DNA of 64,000 nt from Antilocapra americana (GCA_007570785.1 ML660777.1:9478499-9542498), one strand, 5' to 3'. Shown: positions 1-58,712, numbered from the stretch's first letter. Translations and numbers: made by a program. The notes: generated by a model not told the origin, from the sequence alone.

Positions 1-204
1 GCTCTAGGGCAGGGAGTGTATAGCACTGACATCAAAGCAAGCACTACCATATAGGGAGTGTGCTCTCTAATAGCATCTCTCAAAGTTTGGTCTTCAGAGC
101 CCTGGTCTGTGAGGTTAAAATATATGTTTTCATTCCCTGCTGCCCCATTCATTTTTTTTTTTTTTGCTGTGCTGATGTTTTCATTCATAATGCAGAAGAA
201 GTTG

Positions 205-413
205 TCGATATAACTGACTCATTGGAAAAGACCCTGATGTTGGGAAAGATTGAGGGCAAGAGGAGAAGGGGGCAACAGAGGATGAGAAGATTGGATGTCA
301 TCACTGGCTCAGTGGACATGAGTTTGAGCAAACTCCGGGAGATAGTGAAGGACAGGGAAGCCTGGCATGCTGCAGTTCATGGGGTTGCAGTTGGGCATGA
401 CTTAGCAACTGTA
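205..413 (-). mobile_element. ART2/BovB-3'-type SINE (reverse)
   Basis: Reverse copy with ctgactcattggaaaagacc, gaggagaagggggcaacaga, gacatgagtttgagcaaact and ggcatgctgcagttcatggg. It explains the open frame spanning this region, which is not a gene. Confidence 0.9.
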
Positions 414-1949
414 ATAGTATTGTATTCTTTACTGACATACAGGCAAACAACCAGTTTCACTTTAAAATGTTCTGTATGCAGAAAAATTAATTTAAAAAAA
501 TCTTCATCCTTTAGTATGTATCTTTTTAGTATCTTATGTGATGCAATGGAAAGTATGCATAAACCACATTTGCTGCATACTGAAAAGTGATGATTGTCTT
601 GAGAAGTACTTATTGAGTTGTGACCTATCCTGACTTTTTTTTCTTTTCTTTTGTTTATGGAGCATTGTTTTTCTTGAAGAAACAGCTTACTTGGGTATTA
701 GGCAAAGATTTTCTTGGAAATGAAGAAAGTATGATTGTCACTTAAGGGAAAACAGCTATTACTATTTGTTACTAATGATATAAAATTCAGGTTTCTGCAG
801 AAGTTAGGATTTTGGAATTTACCTGCAACCATGTGTTTGACTGCTTCCCAGTGTTTAATGACCTTTCTGATGAGACAATTTGGTGATATTAACAAATGTA
901 ATTTTTTAATATTTTGTAAATAAACTATGTCAACATTTGGAAGATCTGCATGACTCAATGAACCAATAGTTTACATATGGGGTAATATGGGATACAATAG
1001 ACCAGATATACCAGTGGATTTTTAATGTAAATGTATGCAGAAAACTTTATTAATGTGGCTTTGGATTCTGTATTGCAGCTAACCTTTAAGCAGCTACCAT
1101 TTGTAGAGTTTTGCTGTAGTATCAGAAAATATCAGGTTTATCTGAAAAGACTATGTAAATTGCTCTTTTTTCCCACACATATCTCTGTGAAGTGGGAGTG
1201 TCTATTGCTTTCAACAGAGCAACATATTGCAGTAAATCAAATATAGAAACAGATGTTAATATTGTTGTAAGCTCGACATTAAGGAAATTTGTGTATATAG
1301 TTATAAAACAATGTACTCATTTTTTTTTAATTTTGGGAAAAAGCTATTTTCATAAAATTTTAAGTTACACCTGATGGACAATTATTATTCCTTTGTTATT
1401 CTTGTGTTTACATAAATTATTCTTGTGTTTACGTAAATTCATAGGTATGAATTTTATTATTCTCGTGTTTACATAAATTCATAGATATGTATTTTTAATT
1501 TTCCAATATAAGTTCTAACATGGTAAATATCAATAAACATAATCCACAAAAACAAAAGCTTTGAGCAAGTCCTCAGTAACTTTTTAAAGCATGTATAAGG
1601 GATCCTATATCAGAGAGTTTGAAAATCACTGCTCTGAGTGGGGTCTTATAGCATTGATTGCCAAAGTGTGTTAATACAAAGCATCTAATTATGGACCACT
1701 AGTTCAGAAACATTTTAATAGATACTAAACCAAAAAGGAGTTTGTTCCTAGGTTGTAGGATTTTTTTAGTGCCTCTAATGGGCTAAAAATGCATTGTGAA
1801 GTCTCCGAGGAGACTGTAATACATCAATTTATTCAGCTGCAGAGCCTTTAACTTGACTAGTGTTCTTTGGAATACATTTGAACTACTGCCCCATAAACAT
1901 GCCATTGTTAAGGGTTCTGTTTAACTATGCCTCAGAGGCACCTGGAAAT

Positions 1950-2080
1950 GGAAAGCCTTTGGACTCAGACTAATCTGGATTTGAATCCTGACTGACACTT
2001 ACTTGCCTCAGTTGCCTTTCCTGTGAACTGGGGATAATGGCAGCCAACATTAGAGGACTGTTCTGAGTATTAAGTGGGAC
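1950..2080 (+). repeat. MIR SINE
   Basis: tggactcagactaatctgga, ttgaatcctgactgacactt and ctgtgaactggggataatgg follow the MIR consensus order. Confidence 0.8.
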
Positions 2081-2829
2081 GGCAAGTAAACAGTCTTCCT
2101 GAGAATAATACTCAGTATAATTGTTCCCTGTTTCCACTAATTTGTAGTAAACCTGAGTCTCCATTACAAGTATATCCATGTCAGTAAAGCTAATGAGTCA
2201 CTGAGAGGTGTGGAGACGAGTCTAACAGGTTAGTGGAACAATAAAAGTTAGACTGACTTGGTGACAGGTGTTGGGTGTATAGGTAGACCAAACCGTCTGG
2301 GCTTTTAAGCCAACAAAAACAGCTTGTCCACTGACCCAGCCCAATTTAAACTAAAGAATGTTTAATAAAATGAAAGCAGTAGAATCACCTTCTTAATTTT
2401 AACTTGATGATGACTTTAAAGGAAGGATCTTCTTTCTATTGTATTTTATTATATTAAACATTCATAAGATTTCATTTTGGAGGAATTTTGACAGTATTCT
2501 CAGTGATTATATATTGATTCTCAGTATTATGTATAGTTTCAATATATTTCTCCTTCCATTTTTTTGCATTTTTCTATTTATAATTCAACTCATGTATTCA
2601 AGCTGAAATTCTCAAATAACTTCCATATATCTTTATTGTTAGCATTCCTTGTACCCAATGTTATGAGCATAGGATTAAAAAGCCTTCCTAATTCATTTAA
2701 ACTGCTCTTTCATTGTCACTGTGTACTAGGCATTCTGGACTTTTAGAACTTACTGAGGGCACTTGCTCTGAGGTAGCCAACATTATTCCAGGAAAAGGAC
2801 AGTGGGACAGCAAGTCTTGGTAGAAGATT

Positions 2830-3020
2830 AAAAGCATGACTTTGAATTATAGCTCCTGCCCCCTTTTGAGTCAGCTGGACTTAGTTAGCCAGTCTGATTC
2901 TTTTTCTTCTTCTGTGAAATGGTAATAATACTAATTCTACTCCATTATTTTCAGAATTAGATGGGAACACCTTGAGTATTTAGCACTGTGCTTAGCATTG
3001 TTTGTGCTCAATAATGTTAG
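2830..3020 (+). repeat. MIR SINE
   Basis: Contains ttcttctgtgaaatggtaat, gtatttagcactgtgcttag and gtgctcaataatgttag, the 3' half of MIR in order. Confidence 0.7.
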
Positions 3021-3399
3021 CCCCATTACCACCTCCATACTTTGTATATCGGAAGTAAAAAATGATGTTTGTGTCCTCTTTGCTCATTGGAGAGCTCCTC
3101 GAGTTACTATTAAAGAACTGTTTATTCTTGTTTTCTACAGTATAAAAAGGTTGGTTCCATTTCTAAACCATGGCATACGAAGTAGAAAGGCAGCAACTAG
3201 AAAGACTACTGATAGAGTAGAAACGATAGCTTGGCAAAAAGGCAAGAGTCACAAATCATTAAAAAGAACAGAACAAAGCAAAAACTGTAATAATGTTATC
3301 CTATTAGGTGAAAGAAAAAAACTCTGCTTTTCATAAGGGGCCTGAATACATACATATGTTATCTTCTATGAGTGTTATAATTTTGTGCTTTACATTTAG

Positions 3400-5760
3400 A
3401 CCTGTGATCCAATTTGAGTTAATTTTTGTAGAGAGTCTAGGTGTACTTTTTTTTGGCATATATCCTGCCTTCTGTTCTCTTAGCTTCCTGGTTCAGCGGT
3501 TCCAGTTCTGGCATTAATTTGGGGGAAACTTTTAGTCATTATTGTTTCAAATATTTCTTCTGTTTTATTTCTCTTTATTTTCCTTATTACACATATGTCA
3601 TATCTTTTGTTGTCCCATAGTTTTCAAATGTTCTTTTTTCTCCTGTTTGCTTTTCAGTTTTAGAGGTCCTGTTGAGATATCATTAAGCTCAAATCGATGA
3701 TTATTTCCTCAGCCATGTCCACTCTGCTAATAATCCCATCAGAGACAATCTTCATTTCTTCCATAGTGTTTTAGATATCCAGCTTTTTTCCCCCTTAGGA
3801 TTTCCATCTCTCTGCTTATATCGCCTATCTGTTCTTGCGTGGTGTCTACTTTATCCATTAGAACTCTTCACATAGTAATCATAGTTTTAAGTTCCTGGCC
3901 TGATAATTCCAACAACTCTGCTGTATCTGAGTCTGATTCTAATGCTTGCTTTGTTCCTTCAAAGTGTGATTTTTTTTTTTTTTTGCCTTTTAGTATTTCT
4001 TGGAATTTTTTTCTGGATAGTATGACATGAAGTGTTGGGTTAATGGACTACCATAAATACTTCTTTAGTAATGTGGTGGTCAGGTGTGGGAGGAAGCAAA
4101 GCATTCTGTAATCTTATGATTCTGTCTCAGTCTTCCAGTGAACCTGTGAACTTCATAATTGCTTCTCAGCCCCACCCCATTCCCTCTACCCTTCTTAGGT
4201 GGGACAGGATGGGTAGAATGACATTTCCCTTCTCCCAGGTCAGTTAGACTCTGAGAAATACCAGGCAGGTTGGGCTCTGGTTAAATAGTTTCTCCTGAGG
4301 ACAGGCCTTGTTAAGAGCAGAATGCTTTGGTGGATTTCAAGATGGTTCCTTTTCCCCTCCCCTCCTAGAAGCACTAGGTTTTTCTCCCATATTCACTCTG
4401 AGAACCTGGTAGAGGTTTCTCTTGGAGGTAAAGCCCCTGTATGACTAGGTCCCCCTGTAGTTTTCTCTCTCAGACTTGTGCACACTGAACCTACAGCAGT
4501 TCATCAGTGACAGTTCAGTCTTCCCTTCCTTGGCACTGGTTTTACAGAAGTTGATGTTGATGGGTTTCTCTGCTACTAAGTTGTGGTTCTCTGTATTTGC
4601 TCCCTCTTAGTCTCTAGTTTGGGTGGCAGCAGTTTTCTGTATGATCTCTGTTCTCCTACATATCCAAAAAGAGTTCATGGCTTTTTTGGTTTGTACAGGT
4701 AGACCAGAAACCAGAAGCTGATGTTGTTTCCCTTTGCCTTCTCTTACCCTTCCCTCTCTCAACTTCTTAGCTCTACTTTTACGAACTTAATATTGAGAAT
4801 GTTGGCACCTTGTTCCAGAACTGTAATTCTTAATTATTTAATGTTTTGACTTCAGATTGACTTTAGAATATAAAAATTCAGTGTAAAAAGGTCTTTACAA
4901 TTTGATATAAATATTTTTACTTCAGTTCCAGACTTTGTACTGTGATTACATTCTTTTACTTTCACAACTGCCTTTCTTTTTTTTTCTTGCGCTGTTGCTT
5001 TCATATCCATTCCTTTATTTTTTCTGAAATGTTCCTCCTAGAGCATTGTGTCAATTTACTCTGTCTGAACTGGTTACTGCTTAGGCCAGTTGCATAGCCG
5101 TTCTCTGTTGCAACATTATTTCTCTATTTTCTTGGTGTGTATCTACTTTTTTTCTGTATGCCCTGTCTCCAGATTTTGCTAAATAACATCATTTTCCCAA
5201 GAAAGAGTTCGTAGGAGATAAACTTATTAAAATTCCTTCATCTATGAAAGTATCTGTTTTTATCATCTTGATACTGGATACAGAATTCTAGGTTGAAAAT
5301 ACTTTTTCTTAGAACTTAGAGAATGTTGCTCTGTTGCTTTCTGGTTTTCAGTGTTACCAATGAGAAGTCTGATGCTAGTCCAATTAATATTTTTTTCTGA
5401 AGCAGTCTTCCTTATCTCCCTGTCCTATGCCTGTTCTGGCTGCTCTTATGATCTTTGTTTTATCTTTGCTGTTCTGAAGTTACACAGTAATCACATGTAT
5501 AGGAATTCTTGAACTCATTATGTTGAGCACTCAGTAGACTCTTGCAGTCCGAAAACCTCTGTCCTTTAACTTTGGGGTAAATCTCTTGGTCTTTCATTAT
5601 CACTCTTCTTCTTCCTCTGCATTGTTTGTAGATATCATTTTAATAAAAATTTGGCCCATCTAGATTAATCTTCTTTGTTTCTTTTCTCTCTTATTTTCTA
5701 ATTCACCTTTCCTTTTCCTGCTTCTGGAGAAAAAAAATTTTTTTATTCTCATGTTTTTAT
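3400..5760 (-). repeat. Old L1 (L1M-type) 3' region, fragmented
   Basis: T-rich sequence with phrases typical of reversed old L1 3' regions: tccaatttgagttaattttt, ttcctggcctgataattcca, tgagtctgattctaatgc and gaagtctgatgctagtcc. Several pieces of different age may be present; boundaries are approximate. Confidence 0.55.
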
Positions 5761-5773
5761 TGAACTTTGCATA

Positions 5774-5985
5774 CAGTTGACCGTTGAACAACATGGGTTT
5801 GAACTGTGCAAGTCTAGTAATGTACAGATTTTTTCCCAACAAGTATACAGTTGGCTCTTGGTGCCTGTGGGTTCTGCATCATCAGGGATGCAGAGGGCTA
5901 GCTATAGGACTTGAAACATCCTTGCATTTTGGTATCCCTGGCAGGTCCTAGAACCACTCCCCTGTAGATACCAAAGGACTGGCTG
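5774..5985. mobile_element. Tigger/MER2-like DNA transposon fossil
   Basis: Begins cagttgaccgttgaacaaca and ends ggtcctagaaccactcccct...gataccaaaggactggctg, with TA dinucleotides at 5772-5773 and 5986-5987. The ends are imperfect inverted repeats (cagttgacc versus cagccagtcc when reversed). An internal copy of the same terminal motif at 5848 suggests two related elements or a nested insertion. Confidence 0.65.
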
Positions 5986-6706
5986 TATCTCCATACCTCT
6001 TATTCTGATTTTTCCTTTTTCATAGTATCATTGCTATCCTGTTCTTGTTTTGTGGGTGAGGCAGTATTATCTTAAATCTCTCAGAAGATACACTCTAGAA
6101 TATTTTTAAGTGATCTTTCTTCCTTGAATTATGTCTTTTAGACTTTTTTTTCTCCCATTTGTAACTTGGGCAGTTCTCTTCCGTTTTGTAGGCTTTCTTC
6201 AGTTGGTTGTTGATCTTAGAGGTAGTAGATAACTGAGCACTGTATAATGAGGCATAACACCTCAGAAGGCTACCTCACTTTAGGAGGAGATGTTCTTTAG
6301 GGTCAGATGTTCTTTTTTTTTTTTAATTTTTTTTATTATTATTGTTTTTGCCATACATTGTGCAGATGTTCTTTTTAATTGGATTGCTAAATGCTAAAAA
6401 CAGAAGCTTTTCTCTAGGGCAACAACTCCTGTCTATGTCAGCAGTCCTAATACTTCCTTGACTTACGCTTTTGTTAGTTTTTTGTTTCTTTGTTTTTACT
6501 TGAAGGGTAAAGTCTAGTTGCTAATATTCTGTGAGCAACTGTAGGGATAGGGAACTTCATCTCTACCCCAGTCTCACTCTCAGTCATACCTAGCATTTCT
6601 GGATGAGTCCCTGCATTTTGCAGGCCACAATGATTCTTCTCCATGGATTTTCTTGGCACTGACTTCTTCTATCCTGCTTCATTAAGTATGGCACCTGCTT
6701 TTCCTA

Positions 6707-7140
6707 AATTTATTTATTCATTGTTGGCTGTGCTAGGTCTTCATTGCTGCATGGGCTTTTCTCTAGTTGTGGCTAGCAGAGGCTACTCTGGTATGTGGGC
6801 TTCTCAGGGCAGTGGCTTCTCCCATCCAAGTACTAACCAGGCCCGACCCTGCTTAGCTTCCGAGATCAGACGAGATCGGGCGCGTTCAGGGTGGTATGGC
6901 CATAGACCGGCAGTGGCTTCTCACGTTGTAGAGTCGGGGTCTAGAGTGTGTGGGTTTCAGAAGCTGCAGCACATGAGCTCAGTAGCTGCATTTCCCGGGC
7001 TCTAGAGCACAGGGTCAATGGTCGTGGCACGTGGGCTGAAGTTGCTCTGTGGCTTGTGGGATCTTCCAGGACCAGAGGTGGAACTTGTGTCTCCTGCACT
7101 GCAGGCGGATTCTTTACCGCTGAGCCACCAAGGAAGCCCC
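6707..7140 (-). mobile_element. CHR-2 type tRNA-derived SINE (reverse), interrupted by 5S
   Basis: Reverse cetartiodactyl CHR-2 layout: ttggctgtgctaggtcttca, tgctgcatgggcttttctct, then ctgcaggcggattctttacc and gctgagccaccaaggaagcc (reverse of the tRNA-derived head). A 5S rRNA segment with its target duplication splits the body at 6818-6908. Degraded direct repeats (cctgcttttccta at about 6694; tctgctttctaa after 7141) may be its own target duplication. Confidence 0.85.
6818..6907 (-). pseudogene. 5S rRNA retropseudogene, 3'-truncated, tailless
   Basis: The - strand is the first 90 bases of mammalian 5S rRNA with a single difference that I can see (T for C at position 6), from gtctatggccataccaccc through ggttagtacttggatgggag, then stops. 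The last 30 bases of the 120-base RNA are missing, so part of the internal promoter (box C) is cut. The 14-base sequence ggcagtggcttctc flanks it at 6808-6821 and 6909-6922, showing retroposition into the SINE. There is no A-tail. Not expected to make functional 5S. Confidence 0.95.
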
Positions 7141-7499
7141 ATCTGCTTTCTAATTGCTAACTTTTACTTAAAGTTCTTTGTTCCCCTTTTCCACTTGTTT
7201 ATTTTTATGAATTCCCTTACTATCATTTTAAAAAGATACCTGAAAGAGAAAAGAGATAAATTCCTGTGTTTGTTGTGTTGTCTTAAGCCACAAGTTCAAA
7301 ATACTTCTGAAGGCATGAGGGCACCCTATATGTTAGAATTTAAAGATTATTCTTCAAAAATCATAATAAAACCGAATTTGGTGCTTATAGGCATTAGCTC
7401 TCACCTCTCAGGAAACTGTGGTTTTCAAGAATGATGTAGTCTTTGACATCCCTGACTAAATTAAGTACATTATGATTAGGATAGTGAGTAAAAAGTGAT

Positions 7500-7640
7500 A
7501 ATAATGATATTCGTGGACCAGACCTTGTTGTAAGTGCTATATGAGACAGTATATTCTTTTCCCCAGTTTACATATGAGGAAACTGAGGCACATTAAGATT
7601 ATATAACTTCCTCAAATACTGTATGAATGATATAGAATGA
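7500..7640 (-). repeat. MIR SINE (reverse)
   Basis: tgttgtaagtgctatatgag, cagtttacatatgaggaaac and tgaggcacattaag are reverse MIR landmarks. Confidence 0.75.
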
Positions 7641-7819
7641 TTGCCTAACAACAGTAATCTCTGTAGGTATTAAAGCAAACTACAATCTACTTTATCTTTT
7701 CCTAGGAAAAAGAAAAACCAGGCAGCCAGGATTCCGTGCCCTTCAGTAGGATGTTACAGTTATTCAGAGTTACAGTACTTGACTGTGTTACATTTTAAAC
7801 CATATTCTATTTCTGCAGA

Positions 7820-9070
7820 TTTGTTCTACAGCTGTACAAGTGTACAAAGATAGATATATGCACATGAGTGTTAATGGCATTATTTGTATAAAGCTGGAAA
7901 AATGTAAACGTTCTTCAGTAAGGAGCTGGTTAATTTGCAAAAGGAATATCCATGCAATGGAATGCTGTGTAAAAAAAAAAGAGAGAACTATATATGCTGA
8001 TACAAAAAGATCTTTGAATAGTATTATAAATTGTCTTCTAAATCTTTAAGGATTATGTAATTCCTAATCTATTTAAAGTATTTTAGAGCAGGAAAAAAGT
8101 AAAGCTTGCTAGTTGTGGTTACAAAGCCAACTAATATCAATTCCATATCTTTCAGATATAATATTTTTTTAACACTTAGTCATTTTAAGATTGTGATTAA
8201 AATTTTATATAAATATTATTTGAAAATGTAATGCATCATGACTAAATGGAATTCATTTTAGGGATCAAAGGGTGGTTTGATGTTAGGAACTCTATTAATA
8301 GGACTATTAATATTAATGCCAAAGAGAAAAAAATTAACCATCTTTTCATTTTCTGCCCCAAAATGCACAGAATAAAACTAGCATCTCTCTGTGGTTTTTT
8401 AAAATATAAAGCCCCAAACAAAACTATTAGAATAGTAGAACTAGCTAAATAGTTTCTTAACAAAGGTGTTGCCCAGCGTTAGCCAACATTGCCCTTAATG
8501 ATAAAACAGTGAAGTGGTCTTGTTAAAGTTAGAAACCAGACTGTATGTGAAAATTGCTGTCTCAGTTAAAAATCTCAATTTATTTTGAAAAGTGATTTTA
8601 AAGATTATGTGAAAGATTAAATAACATGAGAATAGCAAAGGAAATTCTAAACAAGAACGAAAAGCGAAGGCTGGACCAACCTTACTCCATGTATTTAAAT
8701 ATTATAAAGCTGAAGTAACTTTAAAAGAAGGTTAAGCAGCTATATCCCAATTTAAAATTGTTTTTTAAAAATAAAATGGAGATGACAAAAAAAGAATGTT
8801 ACAGATCCAGGAATAGTTATGTAGAACTGTGTAACACAGTGGGTCAAAAATAAATACACCTGAGTATGTGAGTAGCTTTTCAAGTTGCTGTAGAAGAAGA
8901 TGAAATGACAAAAGATGAGAAACATTCTCATACTGACAGTGAGAGAACAAGTTTCAGTAACCTTTTGGAAAGGCAATTGGCGATAGGTAATACATTTTAA
9001 AATATACTGATAGTTCGGTCCAGCAGGTCTCCTTCTAGGAATTTATTCCAAATATTTCTTTAGAGACAGA
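7820..9070 (+). repeat. Old L1 ORF2/3' fragments
   Basis: At 8246 the + frame reads GIKGWFDVRNSINRTININ, the decayed counterpart of an L1 reverse-transcriptase segment. Near 7930 ccatgcaatggaatgctgtg and near 9030 cttctaggaatttattccaa are L1 ORF2/3' phrases. Several dispersed pieces of old L1; limits approximate. Confidence 0.6.
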
Positions 9071-9126
9071 TTTTGTCTAATTCACAGATTGTGATAGTAA
9101 TTTAGACTTCTTGGTAATTTAATCTT

Positions 9127-9145
9127 TTTTTTGGGGGGGGGGGGT
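9127..9145 (+). repeat. T/G homopolymer tract between direct repeats
   Basis: A run of T followed by twelve G lies between two copies of ttggtaatttaatctt (9111-9126 and 9146-9161). The duplication looks like a target-site or slippage product around a small insertion. Confidence 0.7.
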
Positions 9146-11106
9146 TTGGTAATTTAATCTTGAAAGACTTCTTTTGACTATTTTGTCAGGTTTTATTTTT
9201 GTAAATTTGTATGTCAGAACTTGTTTCCTCCTCTCCAGTGTTCACACAGTGACACACATATCTGACTTGGGCCACAGAATGAGTCTCGGAAGGGATGCAG
9301 CTGGGAGGACCTGTAGAGGAGTAATTGCGTTTATTGCCTCTGATTCTTTTTATCTACTCTTTCAAAACATCTTCCCTGAGGCGGCAGCTTGGCATACAGA
9401 CTTTTAAAATTTTGTTATGTCTGCTACAGTAGAAGGATAGTATTTCTCCTTACTCTTCTACCCCATCCCACTCCCCACTTCCACCCTTATATCCTGGGAA
9501 GAACTTTAGGTTTGGAATCAAAAGACCTGCTTTCTAGTGCCTCTTCTACTGAAGTAGCTAGCTCTGAGACTTAAGAGAAGCAAAAGTACCCTTCTGAACT
9601 TACTTTCTTTAAAGCCAAATATCTTAACCTGTTTTGTACTTGTCTTTCTACTTAAATTCCTCCTTAATTCATTGCAAACTGGATTTTATCCTACCTCATC
9701 CCTATAACTGCTCAAGTAACAAAACATAATTGCAAAACATAGAGTATATTTCCCCTCCTTTTGGGGGCTCTGCTGCTTCTTTTTAGAAATTATTTATCAA
9801 TTTTCTGATTAAATAATATTATATATTTTTGGAATAAATATAGCCTCATGTAAATAAATTAGAAATATCCCTTAATCTCAGCACCCAGAAATAACTTCTG
9901 GCATATTCACTATCATTTTTATGCATATATTATGATAGAATTGGGTTATGCTTATGTATATACTGTTTTGTGTTCTGCTTTTTGCTTTCATAACATTAAT
10001 CCTATAAGTGAACTTTAAAGGCTACATATTTTTCTCACATGGCTATTCCATAATTAATTTTGTCTGTTCTTGTGAGTTTAGGTTGCTTCTTATAACACCT
10101 TATATGTAAATCTGTATGTGCAATGTTTGTTTCCTTTAAAGCTTGCTCACACCTTCCGAAGCTTTGTCCCATCTTTGCTTCCCACTTTCTGCTGGTATTT
10201 TTTCCCACTTTCTCTTTCATAAGCTCCTTTTTATACCTGCCTGTTAGGTTTCCTTTTGTCACTCTGGGCTTGCTGGCAGTCTCATTTCCTGGTCCCCCAC
10301 TTCAGTCATGACCCCTGTCTGCTTCCTAGGTGCGGAGCAAATCTCCTCAATGTGCTCCCTTCTGCACTCTACCTCTTTGTTCTATTCCCGGGGTATCTCC
10401 CCCTGAAAATCCCACAGGCGCCTGAAACAGATGTGATAGGGATAAACAAACTACGTGTGATCTTTGAGGTCTTCCCTTTATCTTGCTCTTACCTGGTGTA
10501 TTTTAGATGCTTTGGGTTATAAGTAAACGCATCTGAGATGTGTCATGATCCCTGAGGGGGTTCCAAGTGGGCACAGTAACATAACACAGCGCCTTCACAC
10601 CCTGCACCGCTGTGTGCTCTTCCATTCTTTACTCTCATCCTCCTTTTCCCCATAGTTCTCTTAATGTAAACCTGCCTCTTTATCCTCCTGGCCCTTTTAA
10701 ATTTACTCAGAAGTGATGCCCCTTAGTGGCAGAAACAGGAACTTCCTCCCATGATGATCATTCATAGCAAAAATGACTGTCTTCTTTCCTTGTGCAAGTA
10801 AACAAATGGTTATTGTTATTGGGATATATTGCTGAGCCATCAATAGGTAACTTTTTGCAATTCTACTGAATACTTTACTTCTGACTTAGTACCACAACAT
10901 CTCAGGTACCTTAATCTTCTTTTGAATGTGTTGAGAAAAAGAAAATAGACTAAATATGCTCTCTTTGTACAAGAATTTGGATTTTTGAGAAGCTGAGACA
11001 AAGTTACTTAGTGCTTGTTTTAAGGTTTCTTTGTGATGTCTGTATAGTAGATATTAATACACCTTTTTGGATTATAATTTAATTTTGTAACCTAAAATTC
11101 TCTTTT

Positions 11107-11302
11107 CCCCAATGGCTCAGCAGTAAAGCCTCTGCCTTCCAGTGCAGGAAACATAGGTTTGATTCCTGGGTCGGGAAGATTCCCCTGGAGAAGGAAATGG
11201 CATCCCACTCAGTATTCTTGCCTGAAAAATCCCATGGATAGAGGAGCCTGGTGGGCTACAGTCCAAAGAGTCCAACACGACTGAGTGGCTGAGCACAGTT
11301 TG
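11107..11302 (+). mobile_element. Bov-tA SINE
   Basis: tRNA-derived head (atggctcagcagtaaagcct, tttgattcctgggtcgggaa) plus Bov-A body (ctggagaaggaaatggcatc) to aacacgactgagtggctgag. Slightly 5'-truncated. Confidence 0.93.
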
Positions 11303-11937
11303 ATACTTGTAGTAGCCAGTCAAGAAATATTTGTTGAATGACTAGAACAATCCTTAAAAGGCGTCATGCTTTTTTTAAAAGGAAGGCAAACAAATTGTTT
11401 TAAAGAAAAGTAATATAACCACATTAAATATAATCTGGAAAGTAAAGAGAAATAACCCATACTCACAATCTCACCTAGCAAACTTGCTGGTAGAATCTTT
11501 ATATTTTATGTGGTCAAAATTATGGATCATGCCCTTTCCCACTTAGTATGTCATTTTATGATTTACCTTAAATGGCTGAGTAATAATCTATTAGTTGCAG
11601 AAACTTTTGGCCCTATTGTATGCACAGTGTTTATGAAGAACAGATGCTACATTGGTTTCTAAAAGATATGATTCTTAAGAAAAAAGTTGTTCTAATAAAA
11701 TATAATTGTTTGTCACATGGATTTTACTAAGTAGGAGAATGATAACCTATTGTAAGGTCGATGCCTTTTTATTTTCGAACATTTAAAACTGAAACTTGAA
11801 GAATTGGTTGTCAGTTGAGAGTAATATGCCATATGTCAGCCATGTATTTTGGAAAAGTTACAAACAAAGGTTGGATAGCTGCTTATGTGGAGAATTATTG
11901 TCATAATTCTTGATATTAACATTGTTTTCTTTTATAG

Positions 11938-57768
<45,831 letters not shown>

Positions 57769-57965
57769 GCCAATTGCCGTTAACTGTGAACATACCCATT
57801 TTTAAGCGGTTTTGGGTTCAAAGCCAATTTGGAGACCCAGACATTCAGCTCACTGCTTAATTCAACATTAAATTTTATGATTCTGTTTTGCCCTATATGT
57901 TCACCATTGTATTTAAGTATCTTTTATTTTTTAATTTCAACAATAAAAGGGTCAGGATGACTTTT
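57769..57965 (+). promoter_or_regulatory. REPS1: REPS1 proximal 3' UTR and poly(A) signal
   Basis: AATAAA at 57942-57947 lies about 175 bases after the stop and is followed from 57961 by a T-run and a GT-rich element (gtgtattgtgtttgttgg), a strong cleavage/polyadenylation arrangement. Further AATAAA copies at 58141 and 58651 could serve longer 3' ends, but lack so clear a GT-rich element. Confidence 0.8.
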
Positions 57966-58712
57966 TTTGGAGGGTGTATTGTGTTTGTTGGCACAGCCCC
58001 CCACCCCCTTGTTATCCCATAACTTTGGTGCATTATAGTTATGTGGCCAAAACCTCACACTGCTTGGATTTACAGAATGGGCTTCTCATTTAACACCTTA
58101 AGCACAAATTCAGAAATATTTTCAAAAGGAGACAAAAGTAAATAAACTGTCAATCTGTCTTTTAGTCTTAATACTTAAAGAATCCAAAAATCTTTAAAAT
58201 ACGTTTCCTATTTGATTTTTAATTTGAAAGAACTGTGTTGGATAAGGCATACTTTACCATAAGCTCTGCTGTAACCAGCATTTTTCAAGAGTCTCATGGC
58301 ACTTTCAGGCTTTTTCACATCAGCTTAGGGGGCAGATTTTATGTTTTCCTTATGAAAATTTGATCAGTATCACCTGTGACTTAAACTTTGATGTGTGTGA
58401 GATTTTAATTCCTCAGCAGTCCTGTAAAATTAGGAAATAACTGAAGATAGGCGTTTTTAAATTGTCTGCTAGAAGCAAAGGGAGAGTGTTGACGCTGCAA
58501 GCCACGAAAGTATTGTCCAGTTGCAGACGTCACTTTTTGCATGATTTATGCACTAAACTCGCAGTTATAAGCTTATGCTCATCAGTCTCTAGAAGTGTTT
58601 TCAAGGAATATGTTTTAGAACTTCTGAGGATCTTAATTATTCACTATTATAATAAATGAAAATTCCTTAAGGTTCCTAGTTATCTTTAGCTCTCTGTTAG
58701 TCATTCTTTTAC

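Larger units (their letters stand above)
1..11937 (+). other. REPS1: REPS1 intron 1 (3' portion)
   Basis: No coding exon of REPS1 was recognised before 11938. The first EH half and start codon expected upstream are absent, so this is taken as the distal part of the first intron. It holds MIR copies near 1950 and 2830, old L1-like sequence at about 3400-5760 and 7820-9070, a Tigger/MER2-like fossil at 5774, a CHR-2 SINE with an inserted 5S copy at 6707-7140, a T/G tract at 9127-9145, and a Bov-tA at 11107. The rest, including the relatively C-rich stretch 10120-10700, shows nothing I can name. The intron ends with the acceptor ttttatag. Confidence 0.8.

Noticed and set aside
60..590. 176-codon open frame at the left edge
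   Set aside because: Its middle is a reverse ART2-type SINE and the rest is unrelated sequence; no protein family features.
6818..6907. Functional 5S rRNA gene
   Set aside because: The last 30 bases including part of the internal promoter and the terminator are missing, and target duplications show retroposition.
6643..7434. Overlapping + strand open frames of 70-138 codons
   Set aside because: They translate the CHR-2 SINE and the inserted 5S sequence on the wrong strand.
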